From: Bacteroides sp. 519
Lineage (GTDB): Bacteria; Bacteroidota; Bacteroidia; Bacteroidales; Bacteroidaceae
Assembly: GCF_010500955.1 (NCBI RefSeq)
Contig: NZ_QVMJ01000004.1
Coordinates: forward strand, 107,135-171,134
Direction of reading: 5' to 3'
DNA length: 64,000 nucleotides
A program made the position numbers and the translations under genes. The notes under the pieces are model-generated. The model had not been told where the DNA came from, searched no databases, and was given only the letters and a program-made list of their open reading frames with translations. Shown here in pieces: positions 43,663 through 52,212 of the stretch. The stretch's first letter is position 1, and every line of letters starts with the position of its first letter.

Positions 43663-44562
43663 ATGAAAACAGATTCATTAGTAAGGATGTACCAACAGTA
43701 TCTTAAGTTGGAGAAGGGTTTTTCGGTAAATACCCTCGATGCTTATATGCGCGATTTGGACAAGTTATTGAGCTTTTTGCAAACCGAAGATATTGAAGTA
43801 CTTAATGTAACTCTTGACGATCTGCATCGGTTTGTTGCCGGATTGAGGGATATTGGCATACATGCCCGGTCGCAGGCGCGCATCATATCGGGTATAAAAT
43901 CATTTTTCAACTTTCTTATTCTGGGAGATTATCTTGAGGCCGATCCTACCGAGTTGCTCGAAGGACCCAAAATTGGCTTTAAACTTCCGGAAGTGCTAAA
44001 CCTCGAAGAAATTGATACTATAATTTCATCTATCGACTTAAGCAATACATACGGACAGCGAAACCGGGCCTTAATTGAAACTCTTTACAGTTGCGGGTTA
44101 CGTGTATCGGAACTATCAAACCTTAAACTTTCCGAACTTTATTTTAATGAGGGATTTATTAAAGTAGAAGGCAAAGGAAACAAACAACGACTTGTGCCCA
44201 TATCGCCACGAGCTATCCGAGAGATTGAACTTTACCTGATTGATAGAAACCAGATAACTATTAAACCGGGGTTTGAGGATTTTCTTTTTCTAAGCAAACG
44301 CGGAAAGAACATTTCGCGCATCATGGTTTTCCACATCGTAAAGCAACTTACCGAAGAGGCAGGAATTATAAAAAATATCAGTCCGCATACTTTCCGCCAC
44401 TCTTTTGCTACACATCTGTTAGAAGGAGGTGCCAACCTGAAAGCCATTCAGGCTATGCTGGGACACGAGTCGGTTGCTACCACAGAGATATACACACACA
44501 TAGACCGGAATATGTTGCGGGCAGAGATTATTGAACATCATCCGCGTAATAAAAGAAGGTAA
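43663..44562 (+). CDS. xerD: Site-specific tyrosine recombinase XerD
   Basis: XerD acts with a partner at dif to resolve chromosome dimers. The 299-residue protein has an N-terminal SAM-like DNA-binding domain (about 1-90) and the catalytic residues Arg (CGLRVSEL), Lys (VEGKGNKQR), HTFRHSFATH, LGHESVATTEIY and the nucleophile Tyr. Length and lack of mobile-element context support the housekeeping enzyme over an integrase. Confidence 0.9.
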   Translation: MKTDSLVRMYQQYLKLEKGFSVNTLDAYMRDLDKLLSFLQTEDIEVLNVTLDDLHRFVAGLRDIGIHARSQARIISGIKSFFNFLILGDYLEADPTELLEGPKIGFKLPEVLNLEEIDTIISSIDLSNTYGQRNRALIETLYSCGLRVSELSNLKLSELYFNEGFIKVEGKGNKQRLVPISPRAIREIELYLIDRNQITIKPGFEDFLFLSKRGKNISRIMVFHIVKQLTEEAGIIKNISPHTFRHSFATHLLEGGANLKAIQAMLGHESVATTEIYTHIDRNMLRAEIIEHHPRNKRR

Positions 44563-44639
44563 AAAGCGGCCTCTATACTCTTTTATATTCTATTAGTAAA
44601 TTTTTCATCTCAATATTTACAAAAAAACCTAAAATTCAA

Positions 44640-44647
44640 TATCTTTG
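44640..44647 (+). promoter_or_regulatory. -7 box TATCTTTG of the OmpA/TPR-like gene
   Basis: TATCTTTG lies about 67 bases before the ATG at 44715. The upstream sequence is AT-rich without a clear -33 element. Confidence 0.5.
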
Positions 44648-44714
44648 CGGGTAATGTGCAACCGTATAAACCAGGAAACACAAATATTGTATAATCTTAA
44701 TTTACAAAAAGACA

Positions 44715-46412
44715 ATGATGAAGAAATTCTATTTCCCGTTGCTTGTAACAGTGATTGTTGCAATGTCATCATGTAGCAGTAAGATGGGCGAACTTCCATC
44801 TGACTATTTCACCACCACTCCACAAGTTCTGGAAGCCATAGGAGGCCAGGTACCAGTAACAATAAATGGAAAATTTCCTGAAAAGTATTTTAATAAAAAG
44901 GCAGTTGTTGAAGTGACTCCCGTTTTAAGATGGAACGGTGGCCAAGCTAAAGGACAAACCGCTGTTTTTCAAGGTGAAAAAGTGGAAGGAAACGACCAAA
45001 CCATTTCGTACAAGATGGGTGGTAACTACACTATGAAAACATCTTTCAACTATGTACCCGAGATGGCTAAGTCGGAATTATACCTTGAATTTAATGCAAA
45101 GGTAGGCGATAAATCTATCGCAATACCAGCGGTAAAAATAGCCGATGGTGTAATTGCTACTTCCGAACTGATTGGTAACACATTGAGCTCTGCTACTCCG
45201 GCTACTGGGCACGATACTTTTCAACGTATCATTAAAGAAGCTCAACAAGCCCATATAATGTTCCTTATTCAACAAGCCAACTTGCGTTCGAGCGAATTGA
45301 ATTCGGAAGATATTAAAAAACTGAATGAACAGATTGCAGCAGTAGATGCAGCTCCTAACAAAAAAATCAGCAACATTGAAGTTTCTGCTTATGCTTCGCC
45401 CGATGGTGGAGTAAGCCTGAATACCAAGCTGGCCGAACAACGCGAATCGAATACTACCGATTATGTAAACCGTCAGTTGAGAAAAGCTAAAGTTGATGCT
45501 GCCTTAGAAGCCAAATACACAGCTCAAGACTGGGAAGGATTCCAGGAACTTGTTTCAAACTCAAACATTCAGGATAAAGAACTTATTTTACGCGTTCTTT
45601 CAATGTACAAAGATCCTCAGCAAAGAGAACAGGAAATAAAAAATATTTCATCTGTTTACAAAACGCTGGCCGATGTTATTCTTCCGCAGTTAAGACGTTC
45701 ACGCCTTACCTTGAATTACGAGATCATTGGTAAGTCAGACGATGAAATAAGCAACCTGGCAACAAACAATCCTGCACTGCTCAATATTGAAGAACTTCTT
45801 TATGCTGCTACTTTAACCAACAACAGCACAAGACAAGAAGCTATCTATACACAGGCAACCAAACAATTCCCCAAAGACTATCGTGCATTTAACAACTTGG
45901 GTAAACTGGCTTACGAAACCGGCGATCTGGCTAAAGCCGAATCGTTTGTGAACAAAGCTGCTTCTTTGAAAGCCGCTCCCGAGGTTAATATGAATCAGGG
46001 TCTTATTGCTTTGGTAAAAGGAGATAAAGCAAGTGCCGAATCTTACTTCGGAAAAGCATCGGGAACCCCTGAACTGAACGAGTCATTGGGTAACCTGTAT
46101 GTTGCACAAGGACAATACCAAAGAGCAGTAAACTCATTTGGCGATGTTAAATCGAACAGTGCAGCCTTGGCTCAGATTCTTTCTAAAGACTATAATAAAG
46201 CAAACAATACACTTTCGAATATTGAAAAACCGGATGCATATACCGAATATCTGAAAGCTGTATTAGGCGCAAGAACTAATAATACTTCAGCTGTTATCAG
46301 TAGCTTAAAAAAAGCAGTTCAGCAAGATTCTTCATTAGCCAAAAAAGCTGCTAATGATATTGAATTCGCTAAGTTACTTACCAACTCTGATTTCGTAAGT
46401 ATTATACGATAA
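44715..46412 (+). CDS. OmpA/TPR-like outer-membrane lipoprotein
   Basis: This 565-residue protein has a lipoprotein signal (lipobox AMSSC, Cys about residue 20). After a beta-rich part (about 30-170), residues about 220-350 contain ISNIEVSAYASPDGGVSLNTKLAEQRE, similar to the OmpA C-terminal peptidoglycan-binding pattern. TPR-like repeats follow (YRAFNNLGKLAYETGDLAKAESFVNKA, then APEVNMNQGLIAL). It probably sits at the outer membrane and binds cell wall. Precise function unknown. A double terminator follows. Confidence 0.75.
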   Translation: MMKKFYFPLLVTVIVAMSSCSSKMGELPSDYFTTTPQVLEAIGGQVPVTINGKFPEKYFNKKAVVEVTPVLRWNGGQAKGQTAVFQGEKVEGNDQTISYKMGGNYTMKTSFNYVPEMAKSELYLEFNAKVGDKSIAIPAVKIADGVIATSELIGNTLSSATPATGHDTFQRIIKEAQQAHIMFLIQQANLRSSELNSEDIKKLNEQIAAVDAAPNKKISNIEVSAYASPDGGVSLNTKLAEQRESNTTDYVNRQLRKAKVDAALEAKYTAQDWEGFQELVSNSNIQDKELILRVLSMYKDPQQREQEIKNISSVYKTLADVILPQLRRSRLTLNYEIIGKSDDEISNLATNNPALLNIEELLYAATLTNNSTRQEAIYTQATKQFPKDYRAFNNLGKLAYETGDLAKAESFVNKAASLKAAPEVNMNQGLIALVKGDKASAESYFGKASGTPELNESLGNLYVAQGQYQRAVNSFGDVKSNSAALAQILSKDYNKANNTLSNIEKPDAYTEYLKAVLGARTNNTSAVISSLKKAVQQDSSLAKKAANDIEFAKLLTNSDFVSIIR

Positions 46413-46440
46413 AGTTTTTCATAAACTTTTTTACCATGTA

Positions 46441-46478
46441 AGGATTGGGTTGCGCGATGTAACTCAATCCTTTTTTTA
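46441..46478 (+). terminator. Terminator after the OmpA/TPR-like gene
   Basis: AGGATTGGGTT (46441-46451) pairs with AACTCAATCCT (46461-46471), followed by seven T. A weaker hairpin AAAGTTT/AAACTTT with a T-tract lies just before it (46412-46432). Confidence 0.85.
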
Positions 46479-46548
46479 TTATCCAAATACTGATTTATGC
46501 AGAATAAAATCCATACATTTGTATAGCATTTATATGAATTACTAAAGA

Positions 46549-46974
46549 ATGAACCGTACTTTTCATGCCAATATAACATGGTATCAATATGTTTACCTTG
46601 TATTAATAGGGTTACTTGCTTTCTGGATGCTTTGGATAAAAGCCATTCTGTTGGCCGTTTTGTGTATGTTGCTACTTGTTTTTCTCATTGAGCGATTTAT
46701 CCATACCACCTACACCATTACCACCGATAATTTATTAAAAATCTATTTGGGACGGTTTGCTAAAATCAGGCCTATCAGGATAGAAGATATCATTACCATA
46801 GAACGCCGACAATCACCCTTGGGTAAACTTACCAACACTAGTTTTGTTTTAATTCAATATGGAATAAATAAATACGTCTCTGTACTTCCGGTAAAAGAAG
46901 CAGAGTTTATTGAATTACTGGAGAAAAATAGATATCTACTTCGAACACAAAAACACACAGATACAGAGTCTTAA
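46549..46974 (+). CDS. PH-domain-like membrane protein
   Basis: This 141-residue protein has two membrane helices (about residues 13-55). A small beta domain follows, with TYTITTDNLLKIYLGRFAK and RIEDIITIERRQSPL, the pattern of bacterial PH-like domains. Function unknown. Its last codons (HTDTES) and stop lie in the left arm of a word-repeat hairpin. Confidence 0.7.
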   Translation: MNRTFHANITWYQYVYLVLIGLLAFWMLWIKAILLAVLCMLLLVFLIERFIHTTYTITTDNLLKIYLGRFAKIRPIRIEDIITIERRQSPLGKLTNTSFVLIQYGINKYVSVLPVKEAEFIELLEKNRYLLRTQKHTDTES

Positions 46975-47023
46975 ATACTGCATGAAAGTTTAAAACTCTG
47001 TGCCTCTGTGTCTCTGTGTTCGA
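46941..47023. repeat. Word-repeat hairpin of ACACAGA/TCTGTGT words
   Basis: TCGAACACAA and ACACACAGATACAGAGTC (46941-46970) pair with ACTCTGTGCCTCTGTGTC and TGTGTTCGA (46995-47023). The apex contains CTGCATGAAAG. Related CACAGAG words form hairpins at about 5690, 6430 and 54122. Confidence 0.75.
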
Positions 47024-47055
47024 AATTGTTTAACCAATTAAATAAATCAAAATCC

Positions 47056-48399
47056 ATGAATTACGATGTTGCCATAATTGGCGGTGGACCTGCCGGTTAT
47101 ACAGCTGCCGAAGCTGCCGGTAAAGCCGGATTAAGTACTGTGTTGTTCGAAAAACAAAGCCTGGGTGGCGTTTGTTTGAACGAGGGTTGCATACCAACCA
47201 AAACGTTGCTGTACTCTGCAAAAACGTACGACTCGGCCAAGCATGCCTCGAAGTACGCAGTTACAGTTCCCGAAGTATCTTTCGATCTGTCTAAAATAAT
47301 TGCCCGCAAAACCAAAGTGGTGCGTAAACTTGTGATGGGTGTAAAAGCCAAACTCACTGCTAACAATGTTACCATAGTTCAGGGAGAAGCACAGATAGTT
47401 GATAAAAACACCATTCGCTGTGGCGAAGAAACATATCAGTGCACAAATTTGTTAATATGCACAGGATCCGAAACAGCCATACCACCAATAAAAGGGGTTG
47501 AGTCCGTTCCGTACTGGACACACCGGGATGCTTTAGACAATAAAGAACTTCCCCAATCAATAACAATTGTAGGAGGTGGAGTGATAGGGATGGAATTTGC
47601 TTCATTCTTCAACAGTCTTGGTGTGAAGGTAACAGTTATCGAAATGCTTGACGAGATTCTTACCGGTATGGACAAGGAACTGTCGGCTGCATTGCGGGCC
47701 GATTATGCCAAACGCGGCATCAGTTTCTTGTTGAACACACGGGTAGTTTCTATGGAACAGCAAGCCGAGGAAATTATTGTTACTTACGAGAATGCCGAAG
47801 GACAAGGAAGTGTACAATCGGCCAAACTGATTCTGAGTGTTGGTCGCCGACCGGTTACCAAAGGTTTCGGATTAGAAAACCTAGGCTTAGAAACCACAGA
47901 ACGCGGAACGGTTATAGTGAACGAAAAGATGCAAACATCTGTACCCGGAGTATATGTTTGTGGTGACCTTACCGGTTTCTCACTGCTTGCACACACAGCC
48001 GTGCGCGAAGCAGAGGTAGCTATTCATTCTATTTTAAAGAAGGATGATAAGATGAGTTACAAAGCCATTCCCGGAGTAGTTTATACCAACCCCGAAATTG
48101 CCGGAGTAGGCCAAACAGAAGAGAGTTTACAGGCTAAAGGTATAGCCTATAAAGTGGCTAAACTACCCATGAGCTATTCGGGTAGGTTTGTTGCCGAAAA
48201 CGAAGGAGTAAATGGCATTTGCAAAATAATAATGAGTGAAGACGAAACCATTCTGGGTGCCCATGTATATGGTAACCCTGCATCAGAAATTGTAACGATA
48301 GCCGCTATGGCAGTAGAGTTAGGCATGAAAGCCGCAGAATGGAAAAAGATTGTATTCCCTCACCCAACTGTAGGAGAAATTTTTAGAGAAGCATTATGA
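47056..48399 (+). CDS. lpdA: Dihydrolipoyl dehydrogenase
   Basis: This FAD enzyme re-oxidises dihydrolipoamide in 2-oxoacid dehydrogenase or glycine-cleavage complexes. From the ATG at 47056 (MNYDVAIIGGGPAGY) it has 447 residues. The redox disulfide is in GGVCLNEGCIPTK, the NAD-binding motif is IVGGGVIGMEFASF and the C-terminal catalytic His is in HPTVGEIF. An in-frame ATG at 47008 falls in hairpin sequence and is rejected. No E1 or E2 genes are nearby. It overlaps dacB by four bases. Confidence 0.93.
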   Translation: MNYDVAIIGGGPAGYTAAEAAGKAGLSTVLFEKQSLGGVCLNEGCIPTKTLLYSAKTYDSAKHASKYAVTVPEVSFDLSKIIARKTKVVRKLVMGVKAKLTANNVTIVQGEAQIVDKNTIRCGEETYQCTNLLICTGSETAIPPIKGVESVPYWTHRDALDNKELPQSITIVGGGVIGMEFASFFNSLGVKVTVIEMLDEILTGMDKELSAALRADYAKRGISFLLNTRVVSMEQQAEEIIVTYENAEGQGSVQSAKLILSVGRRPVTKGFGLENLGLETTERGTVIVNEKMQTSVPGVYVCGDLTGFSLLAHTAVREAEVAIHSILKKDDKMSYKAIPGVVYTNPEIAGVGQTEESLQAKGIAYKVAKLPMSYSGRFVAENEGVNGICKIIMSEDETILGAHVYGNPASEIVTIAAMAVELGMKAAEWKKIVFPHPTVGEIFREAL

Positions 48400-49802
48400 G
48401 AAAAACAACCCTGTTGATAGTTCTATTTCTTATTGGTTTGTCCCCGGCCTGGGGACAAACTGGTTTACAACAACGCCTTGATAAACTGATCGAAGAGTTT
48501 TTACCTCCCGGATCGGAGATAGGTGTTTCGGTTTACGACTTAACCAGTAAGAAACAACTCTATGCATACAGGGATGATAAGCTGTCGCGTCCGGCATCGG
48601 TTATGAAACTGCTCACCACCATTACTGCACTCGATCTGCGGGGCGGCACAGAGCCTTTTCAAACTCATGCATGGTACAAAGGTGTAATTGAACAAGATAC
48701 ACTGCACGGTGATTTATATGTTGTTGGAGGATTCGATCCTGAGTTTGGAGACGCCGAAATGGACACACTTGTAAGCAGAGTAACCACTCTGCCCTTTTCT
48801 GTTATAACAGGAAAGGTATATGCAGATGTTACCATGAAAGACTCGCTGTATTGGGGCAGCGGCTGGGCGTGGGACGATACACCTTCTTCTTTCCAGCCCT
48901 ATCTTTCGCCCCTGATGTTTCACAAGGGGATGGTTAAGATTACCGCCACCCCTACCATGAAAGGCGATACGGCATCTGTTGTGGCCGAACCTGTATCTTC
49001 ATTCTATACACTTGTAAACCAAACCGAGAGTCGCACGCCGGCTGCCGGTAAGTTTGTGGTATCGCGCAACTGGCTCGAAAACGGCAACGAAATTGTTGTA
49101 AAAGGTAATGTAGCCAGCGAAAGAACCGGCGAAGTTAACATCTACCATTCGCAGGATTTTTTTATGCATACATTCATTGAACGCCTTCGCAATGATAGTA
49201 TTGAGGTAGATAACATTTATGGCTACAAAGAGTTTATGGCAGACTCAACAGCTGTACTTATTACCCGGTTAGATTGTCCCATACAAAATGTATTAAGCCG
49301 GGTAATGAAAAAAAGCGATAACTTAAGTGCCGAAGCATTACTGTACAGGCTGGCTGCACAGTGCGAAGGGCGCAAAAGGGTATGTGCCGATGATGGACTG
49401 AAAGCTATAAACAGATTAATACAAAGAATTGGTCATAACCCCAAAGACTATAAAATAGCAGATGGATGTGGCTTATCAAACTATAACTACCTTTCGCCTG
49501 CGCTATTGGTGGATTTTCTTAAGTTTGCCTATTCGCGTACCACAATATATCAATACCTGTATAAAGCTCTTCCAACTGCCGGTGTAGATGGTACCTTGCA
49601 AAACAGAATGAAGGGAGAGTCTATTGCCCGCAAAAACGTATTTGCAAAAACCGGATCGTTTACTGCAATCTCCACACTGGCCGGTTATGCCAGAAATTCG
49701 AAAGGAAACGATATTGCATTTGCTATAATGAATCAGAATGTTATAAAACTGGCCGATGCACGCAAATTGCAGGATAAAATTTGTGAGATACTTTGCGAGT
49801 AA
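48396..49802 (+). CDS. dacB: D-alanyl-D-alanine carboxypeptidase/endopeptidase (PBP4 type)
   Basis: This periplasmic serine enzyme trims peptidoglycan cross-links. The 468-residue protein has a signal peptide (cleavage after AWGQ), Ser68-x-x-Lys71 (SVMK), SDN in KKSDNLSAEALLY and KTGSF near the C-terminus, the complete penicillin-binding triad. It is coupled to lpdA through ATGA, an unusual functional pairing. Confidence 0.92.
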   Translation: MRKTTLLIVLFLIGLSPAWGQTGLQQRLDKLIEEFLPPGSEIGVSVYDLTSKKQLYAYRDDKLSRPASVMKLLTTITALDLRGGTEPFQTHAWYKGVIEQDTLHGDLYVVGGFDPEFGDAEMDTLVSRVTTLPFSVITGKVYADVTMKDSLYWGSGWAWDDTPSSFQPYLSPLMFHKGMVKITATPTMKGDTASVVAEPVSSFYTLVNQTESRTPAAGKFVVSRNWLENGNEIVVKGNVASERTGEVNIYHSQDFFMHTFIERLRNDSIEVDNIYGYKEFMADSTAVLITRLDCPIQNVLSRVMKKSDNLSAEALLYRLAAQCEGRKRVCADDGLKAINRLIQRIGHNPKDYKIADGCGLSNYNYLSPALLVDFLKFAYSRTTIYQYLYKALPTAGVDGTLQNRMKGESIARKNVFAKTGSFTAISTLAGYARNSKGNDIAFAIMNQNVIKLADARKLQDKICEILCE

Positions 49803-50214
49803 TGAATTTAGTCGAAAGTCTCTATAAAACGCAAAGGTCAAATTTTATTCATTCGTAAATCATTACTATTTTTCATGCAGCAAATCGTCATTTCAAAATG
49901 CTGCATTTCGCATTGATGAAATGCTGCATTTTGAAAATTGCCTATAAAATCAACTCTACAGCGCGTATAACAAGGGTAACCGCAAGTATTTTTCATATTT
50001 ACTGCTTTTTTAAGGTCGTGAAACAATTAAACAAGAGGACGTGTATTGGAACGTTATTTTATTTCCTGCTTTCACGCTTTCGCGCCTTCCTGCTTTCGCG
50101 CTTCACGCACTTCGTGCACCTTTGTATTAAGAAAAATTTGCTTTTTCATTTTATATTTATACCTTTATAAACTGGATTAGGCAACCTTATATATAACAAC
50201 AAACGATAAAACGT
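49803..50214. other. 412-bp intergenic region related to the one at 5.35 kb
   Basis: From about 49848 to 50035 the sequence resembles 5368-5600: TTCATTCGTAAATC, the ATGC(T/A)GCAT units, GCGTATAACAAGGGT and AAACAATTAAACAAGAG-like text. After that, CTTTCGCGCCTTCC words repeat around 50070-50110. The frame at 49898-50170 overlaps the array and is not called as a gene. Confidence 0.6.
49875..49929. repeat. Tandem array, ATGCNGCA units every 23 bp (second site)
   Basis: Units start at 49875 (ATGCAGCA), 49898 and 49921 (ATGCTGCAT), exactly 23 bp apart. This is the three-unit counterpart of the five-unit array at 5393. The centre base changes from A to T while the palindrome is kept. Confidence 0.8.
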
Positions 50215-52212
50215 ATGAGAACAAAAGCTAAACAAATGATGCCTCTGATCATTTGCATCCTATTCACTACAATTGGCCTGCATGCACAACAAATTAGTAC
50301 CCGTTATGGCAAAGTAACCAACGAAGAGTTGGAAATGACAACCTACTTACCCGATACCGCCGCAAATGCAGTGGTTATCTTTCACAAAGGCGAAACCAGA
50401 TACGATTATGTACAAAACGGATTTCGCATTACATCATCTTTCGAAAAGAAAATAAAAATATTAAAAACCGAGGGAGCGAAATATGCTGACATAGTGATTC
50501 CTTTTTATAGCAACGAAAGCGAATTACGTCGTAAAGAAAGTATTATTTCTATTGATGCTGTAGCATATAATATGGAGAACGGCAAAGTTGAACGTACTAA
50601 AATGAAGAGCGAGTATGTTTTCAGAGAAAGAGTTAACAGCAATTATATGCAGGTTAAATTCTCCATCCCGGCAGTAAAAGCCGGCACAGTGATAGAGTAC
50701 AAATACAAGCTGCTTTCCGATTATATCAGTTCCATAGATCCCTGGGAAGTTCAGGAAGAAATCCCTGTTATGTTTAGTCAATACGATATTGTTATTCCTG
50801 AATACTTTAAATTCAATCTCGATATGAGAGGTGGAGTAAAAGTACAAACCGAAGATAAAACCGTACCGCTTACCATTAGCTTGGGCAATGGCGAACTGTT
50901 GAGGTTGGATGGGCGGAACATGATTTTTACAGCCAATAACGTTCCATCTCTGAAGGCCGACTCGTATGTGTGGTGTCCGGAAGATTATACTTCTCGTATC
51001 AATTTCGAGCTACATGGTGTGCAATTCCCTCACGATATATACCGTTCTTTTACCAGCACATGGGAGAAAATTGATGAGCAACTATTAGAATACGAAGAGT
51101 TTGGGAAATTACTGAGAATGAAGAACCCGTTTCAGGCCGAAGTCTCTGCTTTGCCATTGGGAAACCTGTCTACTGACGAAAAGATATCTTTAATTCATGT
51201 ACTGCTGAAACAAAAAATGTCGTGGAACAAAAAATATGCTATGTATGCCACCGATATTAAAAAAGCAATAAAAGAAGGTACAGGAACCAATGCCGAATTG
51301 AATTTTGTATTTATGAGTATGTTGCGCGATGCGGGTATTCAATCGGTACCCTTGGTTATGAGTCGGCGCAGCATGGGCTTTTTGCCACTGGCTCATCCTA
51401 CAATGAGCAAATTGAATACAATGATAGTGGGAATTCAGAATTCGGACACCACCATGGTGTATCTGGATGGTTCTGTTGAACACGGATACATAAACACGCT
51501 ACCGCCAGTATTGATGACCAACCAGGCACGCGTGATAAGTAAAAACCCCGGAAATAAATGGGTTGATTTAACTAACCTCGGAAAAAGCCAGCTTCGTGTA
51601 ATGAGTAATATTGTAATTAATGAAGATGGAAGCATTACTGGTGATAGGAAAGCTTCGTATATTGGACAATATGCAGCCGAATACCGGCAGAAATTTAAAG
51701 ATGCCAACAATATGGATGATTTTATTGAAAAGCTGGAAACAAAACACAACCTGAAAACAACAAACTTTAAACACGAAAAGCTAGAAGCTTTCTCGCCCGA
51801 CCTTACCGAGGAATTTACCTTTGAAAAAACATCCGAAATGAGTGGAGATTATATCTACCTGAATCCATTTATTTTTAAACATATCAGCGAAAACCCTTTT
51901 ACGCAAGAACAACGACAATTGCCTGTAGAATTCCCTTATGCTCATACGTTGCGCATAATGAACTCAATAACCATTCCCGAAGGATTCGAAATTGAGGAAT
52001 TACCTAAAGGACAGAGCATAAAACTTAATGAGAACGATGCCAGTTGCAGGTATCTTGTGCAACAATCGGATAACAAGATAGTGATTAATTATACTTTTTC
52101 ATTGCAGAAAACTTTTTTCGTACCCAACGAATACGAGCAACTGCGAACCATGTATATTACCTTAAGCGAGAGAAACAACGAAATGATTGTACTTAAACGA
52201 AAATCAGAATGA
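50215..52212 (+). CDS. DUF3857 transglutaminase-like protein without catalytic Cys
   Basis: This 665-residue secreted protein has a signal peptide (cleavage near LHAQ). A DUF3857 domain spans about 45-210, a transglutaminase-like domain about 300-430, and a C-terminal DUF3858-like domain follows. At the place of the catalytic Cys (GDC in active relatives) it reads GTNAELNFVFMSML (about 355-370), so the enzyme site is lost. It may act as a structural partner. Its end overlaps the next DUF3857 gene by four bases. Confidence 0.82.
   Translation: MRTKAKQMMPLIICILFTTIGLHAQQISTRYGKVTNEELEMTTYLPDTAANAVVIFHKGETRYDYVQNGFRITSSFEKKIKILKTEGAKYADIVIPFYSNESELRRKESIISIDAVAYNMENGKVERTKMKSEYVFRERVNSNYMQVKFSIPAVKAGTVIEYKYKLLSDYISSIDPWEVQEEIPVMFSQYDIVIPEYFKFNLDMRGGVKVQTEDKTVPLTISLGNGELLRLDGRNMIFTANNVPSLKADSYVWCPEDYTSRINFELHGVQFPHDIYRSFTSTWEKIDEQLLEYEEFGKLLRMKNPFQAEVSALPLGNLSTDEKISLIHVLLKQKMSWNKKYAMYATDIKKAIKEGTGTNAELNFVFMSMLRDAGIQSVPLVMSRRSMGFLPLAHPTMSKLNTMIVGIQNSDTTMVYLDGSVEHGYINTLPPVLMTNQARVISKNPGNKWVDLTNLGKSQLRVMSNIVINEDGSITGDRKASYIGQYAAEYRQKFKDANNMDDFIEKLETKHNLKTTNFKHEKLEAFSPDLTEEFTFEKTSEMSGDYIYLNPFIFKHISENPFTQEQRQLPVEFPYAHTLRIMNSITIPEGFEIEELPKGQSIKLNENDASCRYLVQQSDNKIVINYTFSLQKTFFVPNEYEQLRTMYITLSERNNEMIVLKRKSE

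Noticed and set aside
43663..44562. Phage or transposon integrase
   Set aside because: The protein has the length and motifs of housekeeping XerD and no mobile-element genes are nearby.
47008..47055. Extended N-terminus of dihydrolipoyl dehydrogenase
   Set aside because: The extra 16 residues are read from hairpin sequence. The family starts at MNYDVAIIGGGPAGY.
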